Positions 7,223 to 12,818 of a stretch of DNA of 12,818 nucleotides are shown here, in pieces. The position numbers and the translations under genes are program-made. The notes beneath the pieces were generated by a model. The model was not told where the DNA came from, made no database searches, and worked only from the letters and a program-made list of their open reading frames with translations. Location of the stretch: NCBI GenBank assembly GCA_035374585.1, contig DAOSPF010000078.1, forward strand, positions 1 to 12,818, given 5' to 3'. This DNA is from JAKPQD01 sp029572965 (GTDB lineage Bacteria; Bacteroidota; Bacteroidia; Bacteroidales; DTGW01). Within the stretch, counting starts at the first letter, position 1. Each line of letters starts with the position of its first letter.

Positions 7223-8281
7223 TTATTCAACCGCCTTCTTTTTCGGGAAAATAATACTTGCCAAAATACTAATAGCCAAAGTAGCCAGAATGATGTATAA
7301 CGAATAAACATTTTTAAACCCAATCATTTCTAAATAATGATGAGCCAAAAGTTTTACCCCTACAAATGCCAATAAAAAAGCAACTCCCACTTTGAGGAAA
7401 TGAAAAAGGTCAACAACTTTGATTAGCAAGAAGAATAACGAGCGTAACCCAATAATGGCAAATATATTAGAAAAGAAAACGATATACGGGTCGCGGGTGA
7501 TACTGAATATGGCCGGGATAGAGTCCACCGCAAAAATAAGGTCAGTAAATTCTATCATCACCAACACAAGGAACAACGGGGTAAAGAAAAACTTACCATC
7601 TATCCTTTTCCAAAATTTACCGCCTATGTACTGCGGATATATGCTTATATGGTTTGAAAGGAACTTCACCAGCTTATGTTCCCCAACATCTATTGTTTCT
7701 TCATTGTTGCGGTCGAGGTACATTTTGATACCCGAATAAACAAGAAATGCACCAAAAACGTACAGTATCCAGTTGAATTTGACAATCAATGCTGAACCTG
7801 CAAAAATGAATATGAAACGCAAAACAATAGCGCCAAGAACCCCCCAAAACAATACCGTTTTATAATTCTTTTTTTCGACGCTAAAGCCGGTAAGGAGCAT
7901 AAGAATAACAAATACATTGTCAATAGACAAGGTATATTCAAGGAAGTAACCTGCAATATAATCGGTAGCCGCATTTTCACGATATATTTTTAAGGCTTCG
8001 TTAAAATCGGTAGTGTTCAATTTTACATGAGGCGAATAGAGCCTGATATAGTTGACCAGCTCATCCATTGTTGTAATATTGTGAATATGGTCACCGTAAA
8101 ACCTGATGAAGAAATAAAACCCAATGGCAAGGCAAACCCAAACGCTTGTCCACAACAAAGATTCTTTGAAAGAAATTTCATGTTTGTTTTTGCCAATGAC
8201 CAAAAGGTCTAATAACAGTACGCTTAAAATAACAATGCCGAAAATAAAGAAAAACAAGTTAGAATAAATAAAATCAACCAT
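7223..8281 (-). CDS. TerC/Alx family integral membrane protein (probable metal ion exporter)
   Basis: A 352-residue polytopic inner-membrane protein of the TerC family. Members such as Alx and MeeF/MeeY-type proteins are linked to manganese export; others occur in tellurite resistance loci. Both hallmark acidic motifs are present: FLEYTLSIDNVFVILML (Glu115, Asp121) and MIEFTDLIFAVDSIPAIFS (Glu244, Asp247, Asp253), followed by SNIFAIIGLRSLFFLL. About nine hydrophobic segments are visible. Between the second membrane segment (ends about 60) and the first motif is a loop of about 45 residues (HIHNITTMDELVNYIRLYS...) that is longer than in E. coli Alx; I believe this is common in Bacteroidota. 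It starts 25 nt after the E1-like gene, so co-transcription is likely. No tellurite genes are nearby, which favours a manganese or general metal role. No yybP-ykoY-type leader is seen. Confidence 0.93.
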   Translation of the reverse strand: MVDFIYSNLFFFIFGIVILSVLLLDLLVIGKNKHEISFKESLLWTSVWVCLAIGFYFFIRFYGDHIHNITTMDELVNYIRLYSPHVKLNTTDFNEALKIYRENAATDYIAGYFLEYTLSIDNVFVILMLLTGFSVEKKNYKTVLFWGVLGAIVLRFIFIFAGSALIVKFNWILYVFGAFLVYSGIKMYLDRNNEETIDVGEHKLVKFLSNHISIYPQYIGGKFWKRIDGKFFFTPLFLVLVMIEFTDLIFAVDSIPAIFSITRDPYIVFFSNIFAIIGLRSLFFLLIKVVDLFHFLKVGVAFLLAFVGVKLLAHHYLEMIGFKNVYSLYIILATLAISILASIIFPKKKAVE

Positions 8282-8306
8282 GATATAAAAATTTAGTGCA
8301 GTAAAA

Positions 8307-8960
8307 TTAAAGTTTTATTTGAAGGTGTTTTACCATTGTTTCTATTCCAGACAAATGTTTAAACACGATGTTGGCCAAAGTGCTACCGGCAATTCCAGCC
8401 ATAGGGCCAACAACAAAGCTAAAGCCTGCTGCTTTTTCGGTATCTTTTATTTCTGTTTTTAATGAAGTGTTAAGCATTCCGGACCAAACAAAAGCAGAAA
8501 AACCTCTGCAATAAACATTCAACACAATTTTGTTTTCGGGTAATGCAGCAAATATGGCATCATTATCAAGCATATTAGTGCAATTGAGAACAATATCATA
8601 GCCTGCAGCAAACCTGACAAGGTTTTCGCAAGTCAGTTCAATATTATGAATGGTAATTTGGGCGTTTGGGTGCAAGTGGGCAAGTTTTTCTTTCAATACA
8701 ATTGTTTTAAGTTTCCCCAAATCGCCAGTCCCAAAAATAGTTTGTTTGTAAAAATCATTTTCAGAAATGGTTTGATAATCGCAAAGGCCAAGCTTCCCTA
8801 TTCCGGAAGACAAAAGATAAAGCGCAGCAGGTATCCCCACCGATCCAAGGCCTGCTATTAGTATTTTTGAACTTTTCAAAGCCACCATACCTTTTAACCC
8901 AATCTTCCCGAAACTAATGTATGAGGCAAAACGTCTTTGCTCGTAGTCAGATAATGCCAT
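8307..8960 (-). CDS. Degenerate MoeB/ThiF/HesA-type E1-like adenylating protein
   Basis: A 217-residue Rossmann protein related to ubiquitin-like activating enzymes (MoeB, ThiF, HesA). The start resembles MoeB (YEQRRFASYISFGKIGLKG), followed by the nucleotide loop ILIAGLGSVGIPAALYL (Gly37-Gly42), an acidic strand end LCDYQTIS (Asp61), DLGKLK (Lys83, Lys85) and the C-terminal VVGPMAGIAGSTLANIVFKHL. By my alignment to E. coli MoeB several key residues are changed: the arginine of NLQRQ is Lys72 (ENDFYKQ), the magnesium-ligand aspartate of CTDN is Asn129 (CTNM), and both zinc CxxC pairs and the thioester cysteine are absent. It is also shorter than MoeB (about 249). No ThiS/MoaD partner is in the window. 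It could be a non-canonical adenylating enzyme or a nucleotide-binding relic. It lies 62 nt after the response-regulator gene and 25 nt before TerC. Confidence 0.85.
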   Translation of the reverse strand: MALSDYEQRRFASYISFGKIGLKGMVALKSSKILIAGLGSVGIPAALYLLSSGIGKLGLCDYQTISENDFYKQTIFGTGDLGKLKTIVLKEKLAHLHPNAQITIHNIELTCENLVRFAAGYDIVLNCTNMLDNDAIFAALPENKIVLNVYCRGFSAFVWSGMLNTSLKTEIKDTEKAAGFSFVVGPMAGIAGSTLANIVFKHLSGIETMVKHLQIKL

Positions 8961-8970
8961 ATTAAAATAG

Positions 8971-8990
8971 CTTTACATGAAGATGTAAAG
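8971..8990 (-). repeat. 20-bp palindrome between response regulator and E1-like genes
   Basis: CTTTACAT (8971-8978) and ATGTAAAG (8983-8990) form a perfect 8-bp inverted repeat around GAAG, ending 11 nt before the E1-like ATG. On the minus strand the palindrome overlaps TACCTTTA (8993-8986), one base off a -7 box, so an operator over an internal promoter is possible. As RNA it would be a short hairpin next to the start. Confidence 0.4.
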
Positions 8991-9022
8991 GTATAATAAA
9001 AGACAAGAAAACCTTTATTAAA

Positions 9023-9391
9023 TTAAATACAGGCTATCTTTTCAATCAAAATATCAATAAAAAAGGAATCTTTATTGATAAATGAGGTTACACCCCTTTG
9101 CTCATATTGTTTGCGTATTGCGCTATCATTTGATCCGGTAAGGACAATAAAACTTGCCCCAGCGTACGTTTCTCTGATTTTATCAATAATTTCCAAACCA
9201 GTGTTAAAAATGCTGTTATTCACAAAGCTATGGTCTATAACAACAATGTTTGGGTTTTTATCCAAAAACGGAAGACAATCTTCTCCTTTACTAAAGGCAA
9301 AAACCTTACAATTGTCCCTGTTACTAAAGGTATATTGCATCAGGTTGAGTATCATCTTGTCATCATCTATAAAAAATATCACCTTATCCAT
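9023..9391 (-). CDS. Single-domain response regulator (receiver domain only)
   Basis: A 122-residue CheY-like receiver with no output domain. The full phospho-switch set is present: acidic cluster Asp9/Asp10/Asp11 (FFIDDDKMIL), phospho-acceptor Asp53 (IVVIDHSF), Thr85 (FIVLTGSND) and Lys107 (FINKDSF). It would be phosphorylated by a histidine kinase not present here and pass the signal by protein-protein contact. It is the first gene of a minus-strand run with the E1-like and TerC genes; the 62-nt gap with a palindrome means the link is likely but not certain. It is divergent from the MFS gene across 114 nt. A TATCTTTA near-match (minus strand, 9475-9468) could be its -7 box. Confidence 0.93.
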   Translation of the reverse strand: MDKVIFFIDDDKMILNLMQYTFSNRDNCKVFAFSKGEDCLPFLDKNPNIVVIDHSFVNNSIFNTGLEIIDKIRETYAGASFIVLTGSNDSAIRKQYEQRGVTSFINKDSFFIDILIEKIACI

Positions 9392-9450
9392 GCCTATTTG
9401 ACAATTGAAAATAATACAACCCTTATAAGCCTAATAAAAAAATAAGCCTT

Positions 9451-9458
9451 TAACTTTG
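9451..9458 (+). promoter_or_regulatory. -7 box for the MFS transporter
   Basis: TAACTTTG matches TAnnTTTG and ends 47 nt before the ATG at 9506. The leader contains AGATAA/TTATCT (9471-9476 with 9484-9489) around a T-run. No well-spaced -33 TTG is seen. Confidence 0.5.
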
Positions 9459-9505
9459 CACCACTCGTAAAGATAATTTTTTTTTATCTAAAAATCATCC
9501 CTGTT

Positions 9506-10672
9506 ATGGAAAAAAATCTCTGGAACAAAAGTTTTTCACTATTGTGTTCTGTCAACTTTTTGGTGGCATTTACCTTTTATGCTATCATGGCCCTTTTGCC
9601 TGGTTACCTCAATTCGCATGTCAAAATAGATTCCTCTCAAATCGGGATTCTCATGTCTTCTTTTACTTTATCGGCATTATTAATAAGGCCTTTTGCCGGA
9701 TACCTGATTGACAACCACCGTAAAAAATTAATATTAGGAGCTGCCATACTTCTGTTTGCCACATCTTTTCTATTATACTTGTTTTCGGCAACATTTGTCT
9801 CCATATTTGTAGTACGTTTTATACAGGGCATAGCATGGGGTGCCTTTTCTTCTACAGCTTCAGTGATGGTTATTGATGTTTTGCCCGTTGAAAGACGAGG
9901 AGAAGGCATTGGCCTTTACGGTGTATTTATGACTGGGGCAATGGCCATCTCGCCGTTAGTAAGTATTTTTGCTTTAAAATTTACCAGCTATGGCAACCTT
10001 TTTATTGTTTCATTTTTCATTGTATTTGGCTGTTTAGGCTTAATTCTGAAAGTAAAATCTTTCAATACTTTTTCTAATAAAAAATTCACTTTTCACGAAG
10101 TTATCAATGTTAAGGTTATCCCGCTATCATTGTTTATCATGATTGCTACCATGGCCTACGGAAGCGTATTGTCTTTTATAACCCTTTATGCCGCTGACCG
10201 ACATTACAACAATGTAGGTTTTTTCTTTTTGGCACAGGCCATTGGGCTAACCCTGATGAGATTTCTGGCAGGTAAAGCTTACGACCGCAATGGCCCAAAG
10301 GTATTGACCATCCTTTCGTTCGCCTCGTTAATCACAGGTTTTTTGCTTATGATATTTTCAGGCAACGAATTCTTGTTTTGCTTTTCGGCCATATTTATTG
10401 GCATGGGGTATGGCTCGCTGTTCCCGGCATCACAAGCCATGATTAACGAACTGGTCACCGCCAAAGACCGTGGAACAGCTAATGCCACGTTTCTCACTTT
10501 TTTTGATACCGGGGTAGGCTTAGGCATGATAAGTACCGGATTTTTATCCAAACTATTTGGGTTTCAAACGGCTTACCTTATGTGTGTAGCGTATTTGCTC
10601 ATTGCCCTGACAGTTTTTCTAATTATAGGGTTAAAGTATTATTTGAAACACAGAATAACAAATGCTTTGTAA
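9506..10672 (+). CDS. Major facilitator superfamily transporter, drug:H+ antiporter-like (DHA1)
   Basis: A 388-residue inner-membrane protein with about 12 hydrophobic segments, the normal size of a 12-helix MFS carrier. Motif A is visible in the loop between helices 2 and 3 as GYLIDNHRKKLIL (about 65-77), and a weaker version lies in the second half as GKAYDRNGPKVL (about 255-266). The stretch RFIQGIAWGAFSSTASVMVI, followed by LPVERRGEGIGLYGVFMTGAMAISP, matches helices 4-5 of DHA1-type exporters, so proton-driven efflux of a small molecule is the likely job. The substrate is not readable. It is a single-gene unit with its own promoter box. Motif C is not a clean match, so uptake of a small metabolite cannot be excluded. 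Confidence 0.92.
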   Translation: MEKNLWNKSFSLLCSVNFLVAFTFYAIMALLPGYLNSHVKIDSSQIGILMSSFTLSALLIRPFAGYLIDNHRKKLILGAAILLFATSFLLYLFSATFVSIFVVRFIQGIAWGAFSSTASVMVIDVLPVERRGEGIGLYGVFMTGAMAISPLVSIFALKFTSYGNLFIVSFFIVFGCLGLILKVKSFNTFSNKKFTFHEVINVKVIPLSLFIMIATMAYGSVLSFITLYAADRHYNNVGFFFLAQAIGLTLMRFLAGKAYDRNGPKVLTILSFASLITGFLLMIFSGNEFLFCFSAIFIGMGYGSLFPASQAMINELVTAKDRGTANATFLTFFDTGVGLGMISTGFLSKLFGFQTAYLMCVAYLLIALTVFLIIGLKYYLKHRITNAL

Positions 10673-10754
10673 AAAATTAAACCATTATGGGTATAGATAT
10701 CATTCTAATTGAGTAATACTACATTTCCAATACATAATAAATAAGTGTAATAGA

Positions 10755-10762
10755 TACCTTTG
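10755..10762 (+). promoter_or_regulatory. -7 box for the esterase gene
   Basis: TACCTTTG matches TAnnTTTG. It lies 137 nt before the ATG at 10900, giving an unusually long leader of about 130 nt. The region 10673-10754 before it holds nothing recognisable. Confidence 0.5.
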
Positions 10763-10792
10763 TAATCACACAACTTAACTATTTTATTATGA

Positions 10793-10863
10793 AACACCCA
10801 TGATTCTGCAAATCGCAAACACGATGATATTTTATTGTGGGTGTTCTCCCGCCAAAGACGGGA
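10793..10863 (+). promoter_or_regulatory. Structured 5' leader of the esterase gene: two hairpins and a mini-ORF
   Basis: The first hairpin pairs AACACCCA (10793-10800) with TGGGTGTT (10838-10845); the stem can extend inward by two G-U and two A-U pairs to about 12 bp, and its loop holds a small ATCG/CGAT stem. The second pairs TCCCG (10847-10851) with CGGGA (10859-10863) around a 7-nt loop. A 27-codon frame from the ATG at 10799 to the TAA at 10880-10882 runs through both. No T-run follows, so these are not a simple terminator. Role unknown; no known riboswitch class is recognised. Confidence 0.4.
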
Positions 10864-10899
10864 CAAGCTATCATTCTATATAAAAATTAAAAAATAAAT

Positions 10900-12051
10900 A
10901 TGATGAAAAAACTCGCAATTCTCATTGCCTTAAGCTTTTTTATCAACAGCTTTGGGCAACAGTATTCAAAAAAATGGGCAGACATCAACTATGCTGGTGA
11001 TGCAAAAAACTACCATTTAATGGACATTTACCTGCCAAAAGCAGTTAAAACCTCCTATCCTGTTGTGGTTTACATATACGGCAGTGCCTGGTACAGCAAC
11101 AGCTCAAAAGGCGCAGATATGAACACCATCGGAAAAGCTTTATTAGACGCAGGTTATGCAGTAGTAACCCCCAACCACCGCTCAAGTAGCGATACGCTTT
11201 ATCCGGGTCAAATAAATGACATAAAAGCTGTAATACGCTTTGTCAGGGGAAATGCTGCTACTTATAGCCTCGACACTGCATTTATAGGCATATCGGGCAG
11301 TTCTTCTGGCGGGCATTTGGCTGCGCTTGCTGCAACTTCTGTTGGCGTTAAAAAATTTACTGTTGATTCAACAACCATGAACATTGAAGGAAATGTCGGA
11401 AAATATAACACTTTCAGCAGTAAAGTACATGCTGCTTGCGATTGGTTTGGCCCGACAGATTTGCTCAAAATGGACTCATGCCGCGGGAGCTCAATGTATG
11501 CCGAAGGTCAATCACCCGAAGAAACCCTTATTGGAGGCACAAAAAAAGCCCTGAGAAATAAATTTGTGATGCTAAGCCCAACCACCTATATCGACTCAAC
11601 AGACTGCCCTTTTCTTATTTTCCATGGCGATGCTGACAATGTTGTTCCTTACTGTGAAAGTGAATTGCTTTACAATGCCCTTCAATTATATGGTGTACAA
11701 AGCGAATATGTAAGGGTGCCAGGTGGCCAGCATTATACGGGGACTCATACCGATGCCAACATCAAAAAAATGGTTGATTTTTTTAATAAAATTTCGAAAA
11801 ACAACATCTCGGCTGTAATTGCTTTGAATAACACAGTTAAAACTTATGTTGCCAACAACACGCTAACCATCGAAGGTATCTCAGACTTTTCAGTTTATCA
11901 ATATGAAATCATTGATATTTCAGGGAAAAAGCTCCGCTCAAATGCTTTTACAACAAGCAAAATTGATATTGCATCATTAAAAAACGGGGTTTATTTTTTC
12001 AAACTGCAATCAAAAGACGGCAATTCAATGATTGATAAGTTTGTAAAGTAA
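10900..12051 (+). CDS. Alpha/beta-hydrolase carbohydrate esterase (acetyl/feruloyl-xylan esterase-like) with T9SS sorting domain
   Basis: A secreted 383-residue serine esterase, probably removing acetyl or feruloyl groups from xylan outside the cell. A signal peptide (about 1-19, ending NSFGQ) is followed by an alpha/beta-hydrolase domain (about 22-298) of the BD-FAE type. Motifs: MDIYLP, YIYGSAWYS at the oxyanion-hole position (usually HGGGW), nucleophile elbow GISGSSSGGH (Ser135), acid HGDADNVVP (Asp246) and base GGQHYTG (His278). Residues about 305-383 are a T9SS type A sorting domain (IIDISGKKL, LKNGVYFFKL, MIDKFVK). Two ATGs stand in tandem (10900 and 10903); either may be used. It has a long structured leader and a strong terminator. 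The substrate is inferred from family and from the GH11 and GH51 genes nearby; a peptidase or general esterase remains possible. Confidence 0.9.
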   Translation: MMKKLAILIALSFFINSFGQQYSKKWADINYAGDAKNYHLMDIYLPKAVKTSYPVVVYIYGSAWYSNSSKGADMNTIGKALLDAGYAVVTPNHRSSSDTLYPGQINDIKAVIRFVRGNAATYSLDTAFIGISGSSSGGHLAALAATSVGVKKFTVDSTTMNIEGNVGKYNTFSSKVHAACDWFGPTDLLKMDSCRGSSMYAEGQSPEETLIGGTKKALRNKFVMLSPTTYIDSTDCPFLIFHGDADNVVPYCESELLYNALQLYGVQSEYVRVPGGQHYTGTHTDANIKKMVDFFNKISKNNISAVIALNNTVKTYVANNTLTIEGISDFSVYQYEIIDISGKKLRSNAFTTSKIDIASLKNGVYFFKLQSKDGNSMIDKFVK

Positions 12052-12067
12052 AAAAAAGAATTATTGC

Positions 12068-12101
12068 AAAAAGCAAGCTGGAAATAGACTGCTTGCTTTT
12101 T
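12068..12101 (+). terminator. Rho-independent terminator after the esterase gene
   Basis: AAAAAGCAAGC (12068-12078) pairs perfectly with GCTTGCTTTTT (12091-12101) around a 12-nt loop, and TCTTTT follows. It begins 16 nt after the stop codon. Confidence 0.85.
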
Positions 12102-12109
12102 TCTTTTCA

Positions 12110-12233
12110 TCAATGTCGTTTAGTTAAGAACACACCCTTCGACTCTGCTCAGGGTGACAGTCACCCTGAGCAGAGTCGAAGGGTGTGTAATGATTGAAGA
12201 ATCGAAAATATAGCCTTAACTAAACAACATTGA
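12110..12233. mobile_element. Candidate MITE-like nested inverted-repeat element (124 bp)
   Basis: Outer 19-bp inverted repeats, TCAATGTCGTTTAGTTAAG (12110-12128) and CTTAACTAAACAACATTGA (12215-12233), agree at 18 of 19 positions. Inside, one base from the left repeat, lies a 59-bp palindrome; a 26-bp unique stretch separates it from the right repeat. There is no coding capacity and no clear target-site duplication, so mobility is inferred from the structure only. It sits between two convergent terminators, a place where an insertion would do no harm. Confidence 0.45.
12130..12188. repeat. 59-bp near-perfect palindrome (29-bp arms, 1-nt centre)
   Basis: The left arm runs 12130-12158, the centre is the A at 12159, and the right arm runs 12160-12188; I find no mismatch over 29 bp. 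The arms contain CCCTTCGACTCTGCTCAGGG and its complement, GC-richer than the surroundings. From memory, similar CCTTCGAC...CTCAGGGTGAC sequences recur as dispersed repeats in environmental bacterial genomes; I cannot check this here. It could extrude as a cruciform in DNA or form a very stable RNA hairpin. Confidence 0.9.
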
Positions 12234-12240
12234 ATTACAA

Positions 12241-12257
12241 TTGAAATAATATTTCAA
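12241..12257. repeat. 17-bp AT-rich palindrome
   Basis: TTGAAATA (12241-12248) and TATTTCAA (12250-12257) are perfect inverted repeats around one A. It lies just downstream of the barrel-protein terminator, between convergent genes, so a promoter operator is unlikely. Confidence 0.5.
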
Positions 12258-12262
12258 CAAAA

Positions 12263-12292
12263 AGCCTGGCAAACTTTTACATCTGCCAGGCT
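12263..12292 (-). terminator. Rho-independent terminator after the outer-membrane barrel gene
   Basis: AGCCTGGCA (12263-12271) and TGCCAGGCT (12284-12292) form a perfect 9-bp stem with a 12-nt loop. On the minus strand it is followed by TTTTGTTG. It begins 34 nt after the stop codon of the minus-strand gene. Confidence 0.75.
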
Positions 12293-12326
12293 CAAAACTA
12301 ACAATTTACCGCAGAAAACCAATTAA

Positions 12327-12818
12327 CTATTTTCCGGTTTTTACCCTGTTTAGTTCATCGTCCAAGCCAGTTTTGCGCTCACGTGAAGGTTTTACATCAT
12401 CACTTCCAAAACGATATGAGAAGTTGAATCCAAACTGACGGCTATCCCATTTATTTCTGTTAAGTAAAATCAAGTTTCCATTCGACCACATTTTTACAGT
12501 TTCTTTGCTGGAATTAAATATGTCACGAACAAAAAGCTTAATCTGTCCTCGCTGTTTCAGTATTTGTTTTTGTACGCCCATACCAATGTTATATTGACCT
12601 GATAGATTAAACACTCCGTAAGCCTGAGGAGCCTGATACCAGCTGGTTATTTCCAAAACATAATTTTTGGGAAGTGTAAAGTAATGGCCACTCCATACAT
12701 TCATGGTGTAACTGTCGTTATTGATATTGTCACTGCTCCTCTTGCTATAAAATCTGTTGGTATAAGCGTTAATATTTGCACTAATGCGGTACCATTTTGT
12801 CACAGGCAGGTTTAACCC
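12327..12818 (-). CDS. Outer-membrane beta-barrel family protein (TonB-receptor-like), C-terminal fragment cut by window
   Basis: The frame is open at the right edge and runs 163 codons to a TAG at 12329-12327; a GTG at 12803 could be read as a start, but coding sequence (GLNLP) continues beyond it. The alternating aromatic/polar strands (TKWYRISANINAYTNRFYS, GHYFTLPKNYVLEITSWYQ, GQIKLFVRDIFNSSKE, WDSRQFGFNFSYRFG) are typical of a 22-strand outer-membrane barrel. The tail after the last strand, RERKTGLDDELNRVK, matches my memory of the Bacteroidota outer-membrane beta-barrel family (OMP_b-brl_3), whose members have a carboxypeptidase-like N-terminal domain and full lengths of roughly 750-950 residues. 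No SusD gene can be seen on the available side. Nutrient uptake is inferred; the substrate is unknown. Confidence 0.87.
   Translation of the reverse strand, partial: GLNLPVTKWYRISANINAYTNRFYSKRSSDNINNDSYTMNVWSGHYFTLPKNYVLEITSWYQAPQAYGVFNLSGQYNIGMGVQKQILKQRGQIKLFVRDIFNSSKETVKMWSNGNLILLNRNKWDSRQFGFNFSYRFGSDDVKPSRERKTGLDDELNRVKTGK

Noticed and set aside
7061..7300. 79-codon plus-strand frame overlapping the TerC 3' end
   Set aside because: It overlaps the conserved TerC frame, shows no family motif and no promoter box.
8646..8861. 71-codon plus-strand frame opposite the E1-like gene
   Set aside because: Shadow of the E1-like coding region, whose motifs are clear.
9075..9445. Two overlapping plus-strand frames opposite the response regulator
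   Set aside because: The minus-strand receiver has all five conserved active-site positions, so these are shadows.
12110..12233. CRISPR repeat or tRNA-like structure
   Set aside because: There is only one repeat pair, inverted rather than direct, with no spacers; no cloverleaf with a plausible anticodon arm can be drawn.
12327..12803. Complete small protein starting at the GTG at 12803
   Set aside because: The frame stays open to the window edge and the sequence is the end of a long barrel protein, so this is a fragment, not a small gene.
1..12818. A new defence, toxin-antitoxin or phage system
   Set aside because: No nuclease, reverse transcriptase, toxin, integrase or capsid motif was found; all large genes fit metabolic, transport or signalling families, except one unknown secreted protein.

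Overview
The window looks like chromosomal DNA of a free-living Bacteroidota (Cytophaga/Flavobacterium/Sphingobacterium-like). Three things point there: AT-rich sequence, start sites without a clear Shine-Dalgarno but with upstream TAnnTTTG boxes, and two secreted enzymes ending in type IX secretion (T9SS) sorting domains. No rRNA, tRNA, CRISPR array, phage gene or intact insertion sequence is visible. The genus cannot be named from this sequence.

Layout, left to right: a 3'-truncated PLP aminotransferase (minus, 1-1130); a GH51 alpha-L-arabinofuranosidase with a C-terminal PA14 domain (minus, 1297-3291); an unrecognised secreted protein with a TPR-like middle and a lipocalin-like end (minus, 3562-4986); a 330-bp divergent intergenic region; a GH11 xylanase with a T9SS tail (plus, 5317-6303); a shared bidirectional terminator; a DUF3124 lipoprotein (minus, 6384-6929); a doubtful small membrane ORF (minus, 6990-7172); a likely minus-strand operon of response regulator (9023-9391), degenerate MoeB/ThiF-like E1 (8307-8960) and TerC-family metal transporter (7223-8281); an MFS exporter (plus, 9506-10672); a carbohydrate-esterase-like alpha/beta hydrolase with a T9SS tail (plus, 10900-12051); a repeat-rich convergent spacer (12052-12326); and the C-terminal end of a large outer-membrane beta-barrel protein (minus, 12327-12818), cut by the window edge.

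The common theme is arabinoxylan breakdown. GH11 would cut the xylan backbone, the esterase could remove acetyl or feruloyl groups, and GH51 would remove arabinose side groups. These genes are spread over about 11 kb on both strands with their own promoters and terminators and no SusC/SusD pair, so this is not a classical polysaccharide utilisation locus. GH11 and the esterase have T9SS tails (surface or extracellular), while GH51 has only a signal peptide (probably periplasmic), which suggests cutting outside and trimming inside.

The least ordinary items are a 124-bp nested inverted repeat (19-bp outer repeats around a 29-bp near-perfect palindrome) that may be a MITE-like element; an E1-like protein that has lost the usual catalytic residues; and two long structured 5' leaders, one of which can pair with its own start codon. 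I saw no clear new defence or mobile system.
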